Shown: positions 51,805 through 61,580 of the stretch, in pieces
Position numbering within the stretch: the stretch's first letter is position 1
How the letters are laid out: each line of letters opens with the position of its first letter
NCBI RefSeq assembly: GCF_000717185.1
Contig: NZ_JNYE01000051.1
Span: 33,913-97,912 of the forward strand
Reading direction: 5' to 3'
DNA: 64,000 nt
Origin: Kitasatospora phosalacinea
Lineage (GTDB): Bacteria; Actinomycetota; Actinomycetes; Streptomycetales; Streptomycetaceae
The notes under the pieces: generated by a model
Seen by the model: the letters and a program-made list of their open reading frames with translations, nothing else
Told to the model about the DNA's origin: nothing
Databases searched by the model: none
Position numbers and translations under genes: made by a program

Positions 51805-53129
51805 AACGAGGACTCGTGAAACTGCGCAAACCGGAGCAACTGGGCCGGGGCTTCAACCTGTTCTGGCTCGGCAAGTCGGTCTCCAACGTCGGCGACCGGG
51901 TGACGGTGTTCGTCGTCCCGACCCTGATGATCTTCGTGCTGCACGCCTCGGCGCTCCAGGTCGGCGTCGTCGCGATGGCCCAGTACCTGGGCATTCCGCT
52001 GCTCGGCCCGGTGGCGGGCGTCCTGGTCGACCGCTGGGACAAGCGGCGCACCCTGATCGTCTGCGACCTGGTCCGGCTGGTGGCGGTCGCGGTGATCCCG
52101 CTCGCGTACTGGCTGGACCTCCTCTCCACACCGCTGCTGTTCTGCTGCGTGGCGGCGGTCTCCGGGGCCACCATCTTCTTCAACGTCGGCTACCTGGTCG
52201 CCGTCCCGGCCGTCGTCGAGCAGCCGCACCTGGTGCGCGCCTACTCCCGGCTGGAGGGCAGCGGCTCGGTCGCCGAGGTCTCCGGCCCGTCGATCGCCGC
52301 CGCCCTGTACGGGGCGCTCGGCGCGGCCTCGCTGCTGGTCGACGCCGCCAGCTACCTGGTCTCGGCGGTCTGCTTCCGCTGGATGCGGCCCTGGGGGCAG
52401 CCCACCGTCGCCCAGGGCACGGTGTGGCAGCGCCTCACCCTCGGCTTCCGGCTGAACTGGCAGGACCCGGTGCTGCGCCGGGTCGTGCTGGCCGCCGTCA
52501 CCCTCAACTCCGGCGGCCCGGTGTTCGTCACCGTCCTGCCGGTGCTCGCCTACCGCGGCCTGGGCGTCAGCGTCGGCGTGTACGGCGCCGCGATGTCCGC
52601 GGGCGCGGTCGGCGCGCTGCTGGGCGCGCTGGTCGCCCCGAAGATCGGCGAACGCCTCGGCATCGGACGGACGCTGGCCTGGGCGCTGCTGCTGCACTGC
52701 CTGGTCGGCCTGGGCGTGCTGGCCGCGCCCGCGCTGCCCGCCGGGCCGGTCATCGCCGTGACCATGGGCTGCTACGGCTTCTTCATGTCCTGCATCAACG
52801 TCTGCTCGGCCCCCGCCCGGCAGTCCCGGATGTCCGCGCAGCACCAGGGCGTCATGCACGCCGCCTTCCGCACCGCCACCTGGGGCGTCATCCCGCTCGC
52901 CGCCCTGGCCGGCGGCCTCGCCGTCTCCCTCCTCACCGGCCCGCTCGGCGTCCTCGACGCGGCCCGCTGGACCATGGTCGGCGGCACCCTGCTCGCCGCC
53001 TGCTCCTTCCTCCCCGCCCTCGGCATCCAGCCCCGCATGGACGCCGACCTGCCGAAGGCCGTGGACCGCGTCACCGAACACGCGCCGAGCGCGGACGGTG
53101 CCGCCGAACCTGCGGAGGTGGCCAAGTGA
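51801..53129 (+). CDS. MFS exporter
   Basis: A 442-residue major facilitator protein with about 12 membrane segments (residues about 15-415). The N-terminal FNLFWLGKSVSNVGDRVTVF and the loop GVLVDRWDKRRTLIVCDLVR are typical of the DHA3/enterobactin-exporter-like group. The start GTG 51801 overlaps the PaaK-like gene (GTGA). In this context it probably exports the product and may give self-resistance. The DNA encoding its last residues is partly repeated 140 bp downstream. Confidence 0.9.
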   Translation: MKRGLVKLRKPEQLGRGFNLFWLGKSVSNVGDRVTVFVVPTLMIFVLHASALQVGVVAMAQYLGIPLLGPVAGVLVDRWDKRRTLIVCDLVRLVAVAVIPLAYWLDLLSTPLLFCCVAAVSGATIFFNVGYLVAVPAVVEQPHLVRAYSRLEGSGSVAEVSGPSIAAALYGALGAASLLVDAASYLVSAVCFRWMRPWGQPTVAQGTVWQRLTLGFRLNWQDPVLRRVVLAAVTLNSGGPVFVTVLPVLAYRGLGVSVGVYGAAMSAGAVGALLGALVAPKIGERLGIGRTLAWALLLHCLVGLGVLAAPALPAGPVIAVTMGCYGFFMSCINVCSAPARQSRMSAQHQGVMHAAFRTATWGVIPLAALAGGLAVSLLTGPLGVLDAARWTMVGGTLLAACSFLPALGIQPRMDADLPKAVDRVTEHAPSADGAAEPAEVAK

Positions 53130-53288
53130 GAGGGTTCCGCTCCGCGGCGACCAGCAACCGCCCCGCGGCCGAAGACCGGCTGCGCCGGGGCTGGGGGGAA
53201 GGCCGACCGAGGACGCTCCGCCCCGCGACCGAGGGACGGCTGCGCCGGACCCGCGGAGGCGGGCAAGTGGCAGGGCTCCGCCCCGTGG
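53109..53288 (+). repeat. Degenerate repeats after the exporter gene
   Basis: The exporter's end (53109-53148, CCTGCGGAGGTGGCCAAGTG and following bases) recurs at 53249-53288 with scattered changes. A second unit, containing CCGCCCCGCG and CGGCTGCGCCGG, recurs at 60-bp offset (53159 and 53219). This fills most of the 190-bp gap before the SDR gene and breaks the run of overlapping genes. Confidence 0.75.
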
Positions 53289-53319
53289 GGGGCGCTGCCG
53301 GGGCCGGGGAGGTGGCGTG

Positions 53320-54162
53320 GTGACGGGTCGTCGAGTGGTGCTGATCACCGGGTGTTCGTCCGGCATCGGGTTGGCCACCGCTGCGGCGGCGAGCCGGGCC
53401 GGTTGGGGGGTGCTCGCCACCGTCCGTGATCCGGAGCGGGCCGGTGCGTTGCGGGCGGCGGCGCCCGGGGCGGAGGTGCGGCGGTTGGACGTCACGGACG
53501 AGGAGTCGGTCGCGGAGTGCTTCGCCGGGATCGAGCGGCTCGACGCGCTGGTCAACAACGCCGGGATCTCCAACTTCGACCCGACGCTGGAGATGTCCAC
53601 CGCGGAGGCGCTGCGGGCCAACCTGGAGGTCAACTTCTTCGGCACCGTCGCCGTCTCGCGCGCCGCGATGCCGCTGCTGCGGGCCTCGGGCGGGCGGCTG
53701 CTGACCATCGGCAGCGTGCACGGCGTGATCGGGCAGCCCTTCAACGAGGCGTACTGCGCGGCGAAGTTCGCGGTCGAGGGCTTCATGGAGTCGCTCGCGC
53801 CGGTCGCCGCCGCGCACGGCGTGCGGGTGTCGGTGCTGGTGCCCGGCTACGTCCCGGACACCCGTTTCGGCATCTTCCCGGACGTCAACCGCCGTACCGT
53901 GCAGGCCGCTTCGGGCCCGTACGCGGAGACCTTCGCCGCGTACGGGGAGCGGATCGGCGCGCACTGGGCGGGGGCCGGGCAGCCCGCGGCGGAGGTCGCC
54001 GAGGCGGTGCTGCGGGCGCTGGCCGAGGAGCGGCCGCCGTTCCGGATCCCCACCGGCGCGTGGGCCGCGGCCTACCTGGACGCCAAGCTCGCCGACCGCG
54101 ACGGCACCGCCGTGCAGCGGCTCGCCCGCGACTGGATCGGCCACACCGAACGACCCCTTTGA
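53320..54162 (+). CDS. Short-chain dehydrogenase/reductase
   Basis: A 280-residue classical SDR. VLITGCSSGIGLATA is the nucleotide loop, ALVNNAGISNF the NNAG motif, and the catalytic triad is Ser in TIGSVHGV with Tyr and Lys in EAYCAAK. LDVTDEES suggests NADP(H) or NAD(H) without a clear preference. GTG 53320 (or GTG 53317) follows GGGGAGG. The next gene starts 17 bp after the stop. It likely reduces or oxidises a pathway intermediate, perhaps a carbonyl generated by the amine oxidase; that link is inference. Confidence 0.9.
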   Translation: MTGRRVVLITGCSSGIGLATAAAASRAGWGVLATVRDPERAGALRAAAPGAEVRRLDVTDEESVAECFAGIERLDALVNNAGISNFDPTLEMSTAEALRANLEVNFFGTVAVSRAAMPLLRASGGRLLTIGSVHGVIGQPFNEAYCAAKFAVEGFMESLAPVAAAHGVRVSVLVPGYVPDTRFGIFPDVNRRTVQAASGPYAETFAAYGERIGAHWAGAGQPAAEVAEAVLRALAEERPPFRIPTGAWAAAYLDAKLADRDGTAVQRLARDWIGHTERPL

Positions 54163-54179
54163 ACTGAGGAGCAACTGCC

Positions 54180-55442
54180 GTGCCCGCTCTGCCGCTTCAG
54201 GCCCTGGTCGACCACGCCCGGCGCAACTCGCCGTTCTACGCCGAGCTGTACCGCGACGTGCCCGCCGTCGTCACCTCGCTCACCGACCTGCCCGTCATCG
54301 ACCACGTCGCGTTCTGGTCGGCCAACCGCTGGCCCGACAACCGGCTGCTGACCGGTCCGCTGACCGACGCCGCGGTCTACAAGTCCGGTGGGACCACCGG
54401 CGCCCCCAAGTTCTCGCCGTGGACGCGCTCCGAGCACTTCGACTCGGTGAGCGCGTTCGGCGCCGGGCTGGTCGACGCCGGGCTCAGGCCGGGGCAGAAG
54501 GTCGCCAACCTGTTCCGGGCGGGCGAGTTCTACAGCGGTTTCCTGTTCATCGAGGGCGCGCTGCACCACGCGCCGATCGACAACGTCCGGCTGCCGGTGG
54601 CGACCGCGCCGGACGCCTACGTGGCCGACCTGGTGCACTCCTTCGGCGTGGACGTGCTGGCGGGCGAGCCGATGAAGCTGTCCGCCGTCGCCGAGACGCT
54701 GCTGGCGCAGGGCCGGCCCGCGCCGCAGGTCGAGCTGATCCTGTTCGGCGGCGACATCCTCTTCAACGACCTGCGGCCGCTGCTGCGTTCGGCCTTCCCG
54801 AACGCAGCGCTGTCCTCCATCGGCTACGCCTCGGTGGACGCCGGGCTGGTCGCCGGGCCGGTGCCCGCCGGGGACGACCTGCGCGTCCACCGGGCCTTCC
54901 CGAACCGGACGGTGGTCGAGCTCGTCGACGACGCCACCGGCGAGCCGATCACCGAACCCGGCGTCCCCGGCCGGGTCGTGGTCACCAACCTGTTCCGCAC
55001 CCTCGTCCCGATCCTGCGCTACCCGGCGGGCGACCGCGCCGAGTGGACCGACTCCGGCTGCCGCACCTTCCGGCTGCTCGGCCGCTCCACCGAGGGCGCC
55101 CGGGTCGGGATCGTCAGCATGCCCACCGAGGACGTCCGCGACGTGCTGCTCGCCCACGACCCCGGGCACCACATCACCGGGATGCAGCTGGTCCAGCGCC
55201 GCTGGGAGAACCGCGACGGCCTGATCATCCGCCTCGGCCACACCACCCAGGCCCCGCCGCCCGCCGAACTCGCCGAGACCCTGCGCCGCGCCGTCCTGGA
55301 CGCCCGGCCCGCGTACGTCTCCGAGGCCGCGATCGGCGCGATCCACCCGCTGCAGGTGGAGTGGGTGCCGCGCGCCGAGCTCGTCACCAACCCCCGGACG
55401 GGCAAGCTCCGCCAGGTCGTCGACGAGCGTCCCGCGCACTGA
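54180..55442 (+). CDS. PaaK-like adenylate-forming enzyme 2
   Basis: A 420-residue PaaK-related ligase, only distantly similar to the one at 50593. The nucleotide loop is YKSGGTTGAPKFSPW, SSIGYASVDAGLVAG stands for the adenine-binding YGxTE region, and LRYPAGDRAEW carries the ribose-binding Asp. The hinge LLGRSTEGARVGIVSM lacks the expected Asp/Lys. The terminal NPRTGKLRQVVDE keeps a lysine. GTG 54180 follows GAGGAG. It sits with the SDR gene as the last pair of the cluster and could supply or attach an acyl unit. Confidence 0.87.
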   Translation: MPALPLQALVDHARRNSPFYAELYRDVPAVVTSLTDLPVIDHVAFWSANRWPDNRLLTGPLTDAAVYKSGGTTGAPKFSPWTRSEHFDSVSAFGAGLVDAGLRPGQKVANLFRAGEFYSGFLFIEGALHHAPIDNVRLPVATAPDAYVADLVHSFGVDVLAGEPMKLSAVAETLLAQGRPAPQVELILFGGDILFNDLRPLLRSAFPNAALSSIGYASVDAGLVAGPVPAGDDLRVHRAFPNRTVVELVDDATGEPITEPGVPGRVVVTNLFRTLVPILRYPAGDRAEWTDSGCRTFRLLGRSTEGARVGIVSMPTEDVRDVLLAHDPGHHITGMQLVQRRWENRDGLIIRLGHTTQAPPPAELAETLRRAVLDARPAYVSEAAIGAIHPLQVEWVPRAELVTNPRTGKLRQVVDERPAH

Positions 55443-55487
55443 CCCGGGGCCCTGACCTCCGGCCGCCCGGGTTGGGATGATGGTCCG

Positions 55488-55979
55488 ATGAGCGACCTTC
55501 AGCGCACCGAGCCCTCCCGGGTGGCCGACGACCGGGCCTCCCTGACCGAGTTCCTCCAGTACCAGCGCGAGACGCTGGCGATGAAGTGCGCCGGGCTGGG
55601 CGCCGAGCAGCTCCGGCTACGGGCCGTGCCGCCCTCCGAGCTCTCCCTGCTCGGCCTGGTCCGGCACCTCGCCGAGGTCGAGCGCAGCTGGTTCCGCAAC
55701 GTCGTCAACGGCGACGACGCCCCCGCGCACTGGCCCGGCGACGCGGCCTTCGCGGTGGAGGACGCCGACCCCGACGAGGCCTTCCGCACCTGGCACGAGG
55801 AGTGCGCCCGCTCCCGCGCCACCGTCAACGACGCCGCCTCCCTCGACGCGCCCTTCCACTGGCGCGAGGAGGTCTTCACCCTCCGCTACGTCGTCACCCA
55901 CCTGATCGAGGAGTACGCCCGCCACAACGGCCACGCCGACCTGCTGCGCGAACGCATCGACGGCAGCACCGGGGAGTAG
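55488..55979 (+). CDS. DinB/DUF664 family protein
   Basis: A 163-residue four-helix protein of the DinB-like metal-binding superfamily (DUF664 branch): LLGLVRHLAEVERSWFRNVV supplies the first His, and VVTHLIEEYARHNGHADLLR the later metal-binding His residues. In actinobacteria these are often mycothiol-dependent transferases. ATG 55488 is six bases after a weak -10-like GATGAT and has no Shine-Dalgarno site. It is probably not part of the biosynthetic cluster, although only 45 bp separate them. Confidence 0.88.
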   Translation: MSDLQRTEPSRVADDRASLTEFLQYQRETLAMKCAGLGAEQLRLRAVPPSELSLLGLVRHLAEVERSWFRNVVNGDDAPAHWPGDAAFAVEDADPDEAFRTWHEECARSRATVNDAASLDAPFHWREEVFTLRYVVTHLIEEYARHNGHADLLRERIDGSTGE

Positions 55980-55982
55980 GCC

Positions 55983-56744
55983 CTACTCCGGGAGCGGCTC
56001 CGCGGCCGTCCGCCCGCCCCGGGCCGCCATCTGCGCACCGACCGTCCGGGCGTGGCGGGCGACGGCCAGCAGGAAACGGCCCCGGGAGGCGCGGACGGCG
56101 TGCAGGGCGGGGCCGTGGTCGACCGCGACGAACAGGGCGCCCGCGAGGGCCAGCAGCAGCCAGGCCAGGTGCGCGAACGGGCGGGCGGACGGCGCGAGTT
56201 CACCGAAGGCCTGGTGCAACCGCTGGACGTGGAACGGGATGTGGCGCTGCTCGTCGCGCAGGATCCGGTCGGTGACCTCGCGGGCCAGCGGGTCCGCGAC
56301 GCCGTCGCGCACGCTGCGGTAGTACTCGACGGCGACCAGCTCGGCGACCATCAGCACCATCAACTCGGTGCGCAGTCCCAGCAGTCGGCGCACCCGGACG
56401 AACACCCCGTCGCTCCAGTGCCCGTCCAGCAGCGGGACGCCGGCCGCGCCCAGCAGCTCGGCGAGCAGCCGCGCGTGGTTGCGCTCCTCGTCGACGAACA
56501 GCCGCACCGCCGCCGAGTACGCCGCGTCCCCCGCCTGGTCGGCCTTGGCCCGCAGGTTCGCCCCGTCCCCGTTCTCCCCCACCTGGAACTTCTGCAGGCT
56601 CCGCGCCACCACCGCGGGCAGCTCGACCCCGCGCTCCCACTCCGGGTCCGCGATCCACTCCCGGCGCGCCCGCTCCGCCTCGAACGCCGCCACCCACTCG
56701 TCGAATCCGCCTCCGGGCATGGCTCCGCCCCCGTCCTCGTCCAT
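55983..56744 (-). CDS. Ferritin-like diiron protein
   Basis: A protein of about 253 residues with a four-helix bundle. Pairs of carboxylate/histidine motifs are visible: VRLFVDEERNHARLLAELL and MVAELVAVEYYRSV, then ILRDEQRHIPFHVQRL, which together give an E..ExxH..E..ExxH diiron set. A hydrophobic segment follows (AHLAWLLLALAGALFVAV). Role unknown; relatives are labelled ferritin-like or desaturase-like. The start could be ATG 56744, ATG 56720 or GTG 56798. Its promoter is overlapped by a perfect palindrome, so it is regulated. It converges on the DinB gene with 3 bp between stops. Confidence 0.75.
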   Translation of the reverse strand: MDEDGGGAMPGGGFDEWVAAFEAERARREWIADPEWERGVELPAVVARSLQKFQVGENGDGANLRAKADQAGDAAYSAAVRLFVDEERNHARLLAELLGAAGVPLLDGHWSDGVFVRVRRLLGLRTELMVLMVAELVAVEYYRSVRDGVADPLAREVTDRILRDEQRHIPFHVQRLHQAFGELAPSARPFAHLAWLLLALAGALFVAVDHGPALHAVRASRGRFLLAVARHARTVGAQMAARGGRTAAEPLPE

Positions 56745-56822
56745 GGTGCCGCGCCCGCCGCGCCGAACGGCATGCGGGCGTACCGGAATGAACGCCACGG
56801 CTCTCGGTGGCGCACGACCAGT

Positions 56823-56850
56823 ACGCTACCGCACTCCTGAACGCGTTCAA
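56823..56850 (-). promoter_or_regulatory. Promoter with operator palindrome for ferritin-like gene
   Basis: Minus-strand -35 TTGAAC (56845-56850), 16-bp spacer and -10 TAGCGT (56823-56828). A perfect 12-bp palindrome TGAACGCGTTCA (56838-56849) covers the -35 box, in the style of TetR-family operators. Confidence 0.6.
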
Positions 56851-56871
56851 ATAGCTGCTGCCGGGGGCGGC

Positions 56872-59800
56872 TCAGTAGACGTCGCGGACGTAGCGCTTCT
56901 CGGCGGCCAGGTTCTTGACGTAGGCGGCGGCGTCGGCGGGGGTGAGGTTGCCGTGGGTGGTGGCGATGTCGCGCAGGGCGCGGTCGACGTCCTTGGCCAT
57001 GCGGGAGGCGTCGCCGCAGACGTAGAAGTGGGCGCCGTCCTGGAGCCAGGACCAGAGGTGGTGGCCGTGTTCGCGCATCCGGTCCTGGACGTAGACCTTG
57101 GCGCGCTGGTCGCGGGAGAAGGCGGTGTCGAGGCGGGTGAGGGTGCCGTCGGCGAGGTGGGCGGCGAGTTCCTCCCGGTAGTAGAAGTCGGTGGCCCGGT
57201 GCTGTTCGCCGAAGAAGAGCCAGTTGGGGGCGCGGTGGCCGCGGGCGCGGCGGTCCTCCAGGAAGCCGAGGAAGGGGGCGACGCCGGTGCCGGGGCCGAC
57301 CATGATCATGGGGGTGGCGGGGTCGGCGGGCGGGCGGAAGTGCGGGGAGCGCTGGAGGTGGACGGGGACGGTGGCGCCGGGTTCGGCGTCGGCGAGGTGG
57401 GTGGAGCAGACGCCGCCGCGCGGGTGGCCCTTGAGGTTGTCCCAGCGGACCACGGAGACGGTGAGCGAGATCAGCCGGGGGTCGGTGAGCGGGCTGGAGC
57501 AGATCGAGTACTGGCGGGGCTGGAGCTTGCCGAACACCTCGGCCCAGTCCTGGGCGGTGGCCCGGACGGCGAACTCGGCTGCCACGTCGACGGCTTGGCG
57601 GCCCCACGTCCAGCGGGCCAGCGCGTCGGTGTTGTCGGCGCGCAGCAGGGCGCGCAACTCGCGGGCGTCGCGGGTGCGTTCGGCGGTGAAGCGGAGCAGC
57701 TTGGGGCTGACCCGGGTGATGTCGAGGTGCCGGGTGAGCGCTTCGCGCAGCGGCAGGTCGCCGTGGCCGGGGAGGGTGACGGCGCTGTCGCCGGGCAGGC
57801 CGGTGACGGAGAGCCATTCGTCGACCAGGGCGGGCGAGTTGACGGGGTGGACGGCGAGCGCGTCACCGGCGGAGTAGTCGAGCGGGAGGCCGAGTTCGCC
57901 GGTGTCGAAGGTGAAGCGGCGGACCTCCTTGCCCGAACCGGCGCCGGAGAGCAGCCGGTTGCCGACCAGCCGGGCTGGGGTGGTGGTGCGGCGCGGGGCG
58001 GCGGCGGGAGCGGGGGCCGGGGCCGGGGCGGCGGCGGGTGCGCCGTCCCGGCCGAGGGCGGCGAGGACGCTGTCGAGCCAGCTGTCGGCGGTGCTCTCGT
58101 AGTCGGGTTCGCAGTCGGCGCGGGGGGCGAGGCGGTGGGCGCCGAGTTCGGCGAGGCGGGTGTCGAGGCGGCGGCCGTGGCCGCAGAAGTCCTGGTAGTT
58201 GGAGTCGCCGAAGGCGAGGACGGCGTAGCGGCGGCCGTCGAGGCGGGCGGGGTCGGCGGCGGTGAGGGCGTCCCAGAAGCCGGCGCCGTTGTCGGGGGCG
58301 TCGCCGTCGCCGTAGGTGGAGGTGATGAGCAGCAGGTCGGCGTCGCCGGGGAGGGCGGCCGGGTCGGTGTCGGCCATCGCGCGCAGGGCGGCCGGGTGGC
58401 CGCCCGCGGTGAGGCGGGCGGCGGCGGCGGTGGCGTACTCCTCGGCGGTGCCGGTCTGCGAGGCCCACAGGACGAGGAGTTGGCGGGTGGTGACGGCGGT
58501 GGCGGCGGCCGGGGCCGGTTCGGTGGCGCGCGAGTACAGGCCGGCCAGGGCGCCGTTGACCCACTGGGCGTGCGCGGGGTCGAACGGGGCGTCGGCGGGG
58601 AGCACCGGCACGCCGGGCAGGCCGGTCGGGATGGCGGCCAGGAACCCGGCCAGGTAACGGCGTTCGCCCTCGGAGAGGACCGGCGGGGGCGCGGTGTCCA
58701 ACCCGAACACCGAGGAGGAGAAGGAGGAGGGGGTGGTGGCGACGGGGGTGGCGGCGGGCGTCGGGACCTTGGTCAACGAGACGGCGCAGTACTTGAGTTC
58801 GGGCTGGAAGGAGAGCGGGTCGACGGCGTCGGAGGTGACGGCGTTGACCGACAGGTACTCGCCGAACAGGTCGTTCCAGTGGAACGGCGCGAAGCAACTC
58901 CCCTTCTGCACCCGGTCGGTGACCGTGGCGGGTAGCACGGCCCGGCCGCGCCGGGAGGAGACCTCGACGCCGTCGCCCTCGACGATGCCGAGCGCGGCGG
59001 CGTCCTCGGGGTGGATCTCGACGAACGGCGACGGGTTCAGCTTGGCGAGCTTGGCGACCTTGGCGGTCTTGGTGAGGGTGTGCCACTGGTGCGGGAGGCG
59101 GCCGGTGTTCAGGGCGAACAGGTAGTCGTCGTCCGGGAGTTCGGCCGGGTCCAGGTGCGGGCGGGGGTGGAAGGCGGCCCGGCCGCTGGGGGTGGGGAAG
59201 TGCGGGGTGCCGTCGGGGAGCAGGTAGCGGATCGGGTTGCGGTCGGGCCCGTCCGGGTCGGCGGCGGGCCACTGGACGGGGGTGTCGCGCAGCCGCGGGT
59301 AGGAGGCGCCGCGCAGGTCCCAGCCGGTGGCGGGGTTGTACGCCCGCTTGAGCTCCTCGAAGACCTGCTCGGCGTCGGTGAAGTCGAAGCCCTCCGCGTA
59401 CCCCATGGCGCGGGCGACCTCGGCGATGATCCGCCAGTCGGGCAGGGCCTCGCCGGGGGCGTCGGCGGCGGGGCGGGCCAGGGTGAGGTTGCGCTCGCTG
59501 TTGATCAGCACGCCCTCGGTCTCGGTCCACATCGCGGCGGGCAGCACCACGTCGGCGTACGCGTTGGTCTCGGTGTCGGTGAACACGTCCTGGGTGATGA
59601 CGAGTTCGGCCTTCTCCAGGCCCTCGATGACGGTGCGCCGGTTGCCGACCGAGGCGACCGGGTTGGTGCAGATGATCCAGCAGGCCTTGATCTCGCCGTC
59701 GGCCATCTTGCGGAACATCTCGACGGTGCCCTTGCCGACGCCGTCGGCGCGCAGCGTGCCGGGCGGCAGGTTCCACAGCTGTTCGGTGAACTCCCGGTCG

Positions 59801-60933
59801 GCGGGGGCGAGCACGGAGCGCTGGCCGGGCAGGCCGGGCCCCATGTAGCCCATCTCGCGGCCGCCCATCGCGTTGGGCTGGCCGGTCAGCGAGAACGGGC
59901 CGCTGCCGGGGCGGCAGATGGTGCCGGTGGCGAGGTGCAGGTTGACCAGGGCGTTGGTGTTCCAGGTGCCGTGGGTGGACTGGTTCAGCCCCATCGTCCA
60001 CAGGCTGGTGAACTCCCCCGCCTCGCCTATGAGTTCGGCGGCCCGGCGGATGTCCTGCTCGGCCAGGCCGGTGAGTTCGGCGACCCGGTGCGGCGGGTAG
60101 TCGGCGAGGAGGTCCGGCATCGCCGCCCAGCCCTCGGTGTGCCGCTCGATGAACGCCTCGTCGAGGTGCCCGTTCGCGTGCAGCAGGTGCAGCAGGCCGT
60201 TCAGCAGCGCCAGGTCGGTACCGGGCTTGATCTGGAGGAACAGGTCGGCCTTGGCGGCGGTGGCGGTGCGCCGCGGGTCGACGACGATCAGCTTGGCGCC
60301 CGCCTTGACCCGGTCCATCATCCGCAGGAACAGGATCGGGTGGCAGTCGGCGGCGTTGGAGCCGATCACCAGGAACACGTCCGCCAGGTCGAGGTCCCGG
60401 TACGAGCCGGGCGGGCCGTCCGCGCCCAGCGACAGCTTGTAGCCGGTGCCCGCGCTGGCCATGCACAGGCGCGAGTTCGACTCGATCTGGTTGGTCCGCA
60501 GGTAGCCCTTGGCGAGCTTGTTGGCCAGGTACTGGGCCTCCAGGCTCATCTGCCCGGACACGTACAGCGCGACCGCGTCCGGACCGTGCTCGTCCACGAT
60601 CGCCCGCAGCCGCCGCCCGGTGGCGGCGATCGCCTCGGCGACCGGCGTCGGCACCGGGTCCTCGCCGCGGACGGTGCGCACCAGCGCGGTGGACAGCCGG
60701 CCGGGCGCGGCCAGCATGTCGGCGGTGGTCGCGCCCTTGGTGCAGAGCCGGCCGCGGTTGGCCGGGTGCTCCGGGTCGCCGGAGGCCCGCCGCACGGTGC
60801 GGCGGCCGTCCGGGCCGGTGCCGATGTCCAGGAGCAGGCCGCAGCCCACCCCGCAGTAGGAGCAGACCGACCTGACCTGTTCGGTCCCCGGTCGCTGCGG
60901 CTTCGCTGCGTCCTGCGCCACCTGTCCGGCCAC
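56872..60933 (-). CDS. Assimilatory nitrate reductase fused to flavodoxin/NADPH-reductase module
   Basis: A 1353-residue bifunctional polypeptide. Residues about 15-700 are a molybdopterin (bis-MGD) reductase of the NasA/NarB type with an N-terminal [4Fe-4S] site ([11 protein letters not shown] plus NRGRLCTKG) and [15 protein letters not shown] cofactor motifs. After a linker, about residues 830-960 are a flavodoxin domain ([19 protein letters not shown]). A cytochrome-P450-reductase/CysJ-like FAD-NADPH unit follows ([41 protein letters not shown]). So NADPH electrons can reach nitrate within one chain. GTG 60933 follows GGAAGGG. It carries its own reductase, and no separate nitrite reductase gene is in view. 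Confidence 0.92.
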   Translation of the reverse strand: MAGQVAQDAAKPQRPGTEQVRSVCSYCGVGCGLLLDIGTGPDGRRTVRRASGDPEHPANRGRLCTKGATTADMLAAPGRLSTALVRTVRGEDPVPTPVAEAIAATGRRLRAIVDEHGPDAVALYVSGQMSLEAQYLANKLAKGYLRTNQIESNSRLCMASAGTGYKLSLGADGPPGSYRDLDLADVFLVIGSNAADCHPILFLRMMDRVKAGAKLIVVDPRRTATAAKADLFLQIKPGTDLALLNGLLHLLHANGHLDEAFIERHTEGWAAMPDLLADYPPHRVAELTGLAEQDIRRAAELIGEAGEFTSLWTMGLNQSTHGTWNTNALVNLHLATGTICRPGSGPFSLTGQPNAMGGREMGYMGPGLPGQRSVLAPADREFTEQLWNLPPGTLRADGVGKGTVEMFRKMADGEIKACWIICTNPVASVGNRRTVIEGLEKAELVITQDVFTDTETNAYADVVLPAAMWTETEGVLINSERNLTLARPAADAPGEALPDWRIIAEVARAMGYAEGFDFTDAEQVFEELKRAYNPATGWDLRGASYPRLRDTPVQWPAADPDGPDRNPIRYLLPDGTPHFPTPSGRAAFHPRPHLDPAELPDDDYLFALNTGRLPHQWHTLTKTAKVAKLAKLNPSPFVEIHPEDAAALGIVEGDGVEVSSRRGRAVLPATVTDRVQKGSCFAPFHWNDLFGEYLSVNAVTSDAVDPLSFQPELKYCAVSLTKVPTPAATPVATTPSSFSSSVFGLDTAPPPVLSEGERRYLAGFLAAIPTGLPGVPVLPADAPFDPAHAQWVNGALAGLYSRATEPAPAAATAVTTRQLLVLWASQTGTAEEYATAAAARLTAGGHPAALRAMADTDPAALPGDADLLLITSTYGDGDAPDNGAGFWDALTAADPARLDGRRYAVLAFGDSNYQDFCGHGRRLDTRLAELGAHRLAPRADCEPDYESTADSWLDSVLAALGRDGAPAAAPAPAPAPAAAPRRTTTPARLVGNRLLSGAGSGKEVRRFTFDTGELGLPLDYSAGDALAVHPVNSPALVDEWLSVTGLPGDSAVTLPGHGDLPLREALTRHLDITRVSPKLLRFTAERTRDARELRALLRADNTDALARWTWGRQAVDVAAEFAVRATAQDWAEVFGKLQPRQYSICSSPLTDPRLISLTVSVVRWDNLKGHPRGGVCSTHLADAEPGATVPVHLQRSPHFRPPADPATPMIMVGPGTGVAPFLGFLEDRRARGHRAPNWLFFGEQHRATDFYYREELAAHLADGTLTRLDTAFSRDQRAKVYVQDRMREHGHHLWSWLQDGAHFYVCGDASRMAKDVDRALRDIATTHGNLTPADAAAYVKNLAAEKRYVRDVY

Positions 60934-61130
60934 GGGAGAGCCCTTCCGTTCGACCTGCCCTGCCTGTGGCGACTGTAGGAAGGGCGCATTTCGCGACTGT
61001 CTCCACGGCGGACGGTCGGCGGTTACACCGACCGCACAGCGGGACCGGCCGTCCGGTGAGGGCCACCACCGCCCCCGGTCGGCCCCCGCGCACCCCGGGC
61101 GACGCTGCCCCGGGCGCACCGCGAGCGGGC

Positions 61131-61541
61131 TCAGCTGCTGTGCGGCACCCCGGCCACCAGCACGCTCTGCCCGCGGAACTCGGCCACCACCGCGCCCGCG
61201 GCCGTCCGCACCGTGACGTCGTAGACGCCCTGCCGCCCCGCCAGGGTCCGCTCCACGGCCTCCGCCACCAGCTCGTCGCCGAGCTGCGCCGGGGCCAGGA
61301 AGGTGATCTGCGCGCCCTGCGCGAGCGCGACCGGACCGTAGCTGTTGCAGGCGTACGAGAACGCGGCGTCGGCGAGCAGGAACACGTACCCGCCGTGGCC
61401 GATCCCGTGCGCGTTGGCCATCTCCTCGGTGACCTTCATCCGGGCCACCGCGCGGCCTCCGGACACCTCGTCGAGCACGATGCCCGCGCCACTGGCGGCC
61501 CGGTCGCGTTCGAACATTGCGTCGATCCTGGAACGTCCCAC
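61131..61541 (-). CDS. paaI: PaaI-type hotdog thioesterase
   Basis: A 136-residue hotdog-fold thioesterase. [20 protein letters not shown] then YACNSYG matches the PaaI active-site helix, including the aspartate of LADAAF. Relatives hydrolyse stalled phenylacetyl-CoA pathway thioesters. No other phenylacetate genes are nearby, but the biosynthetic cluster holds PaaK-like ligases 6 kb away. GTG 61541 is chosen because the further upstream ATG at 61604 overlaps a promoter; ATG 61517 is also possible. Confidence 0.85.
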   Translation of the reverse strand: MGRSRIDAMFERDRAASGAGIVLDEVSGGRAVARMKVTEEMANAHGIGHGGYVFLLADAAFSYACNSYGPVALAQGAQITFLAPAQLGDELVAEAVERTLAGRQGVYDVTVRTAAGAVVAEFRGQSVLVAGVPHSS

Positions 61542-61580
61542 TACGGCCCCCCGGTGAGCTGCGCGTTCAGCGGAACCAGC

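Noticed and set aside
60990..61040. A GlnR-type nitrogen box upstream of the nitrate reductase
   Set aside because: Only one GTAAC half-site is present; the expected GAAAC partner at six bases is missing.
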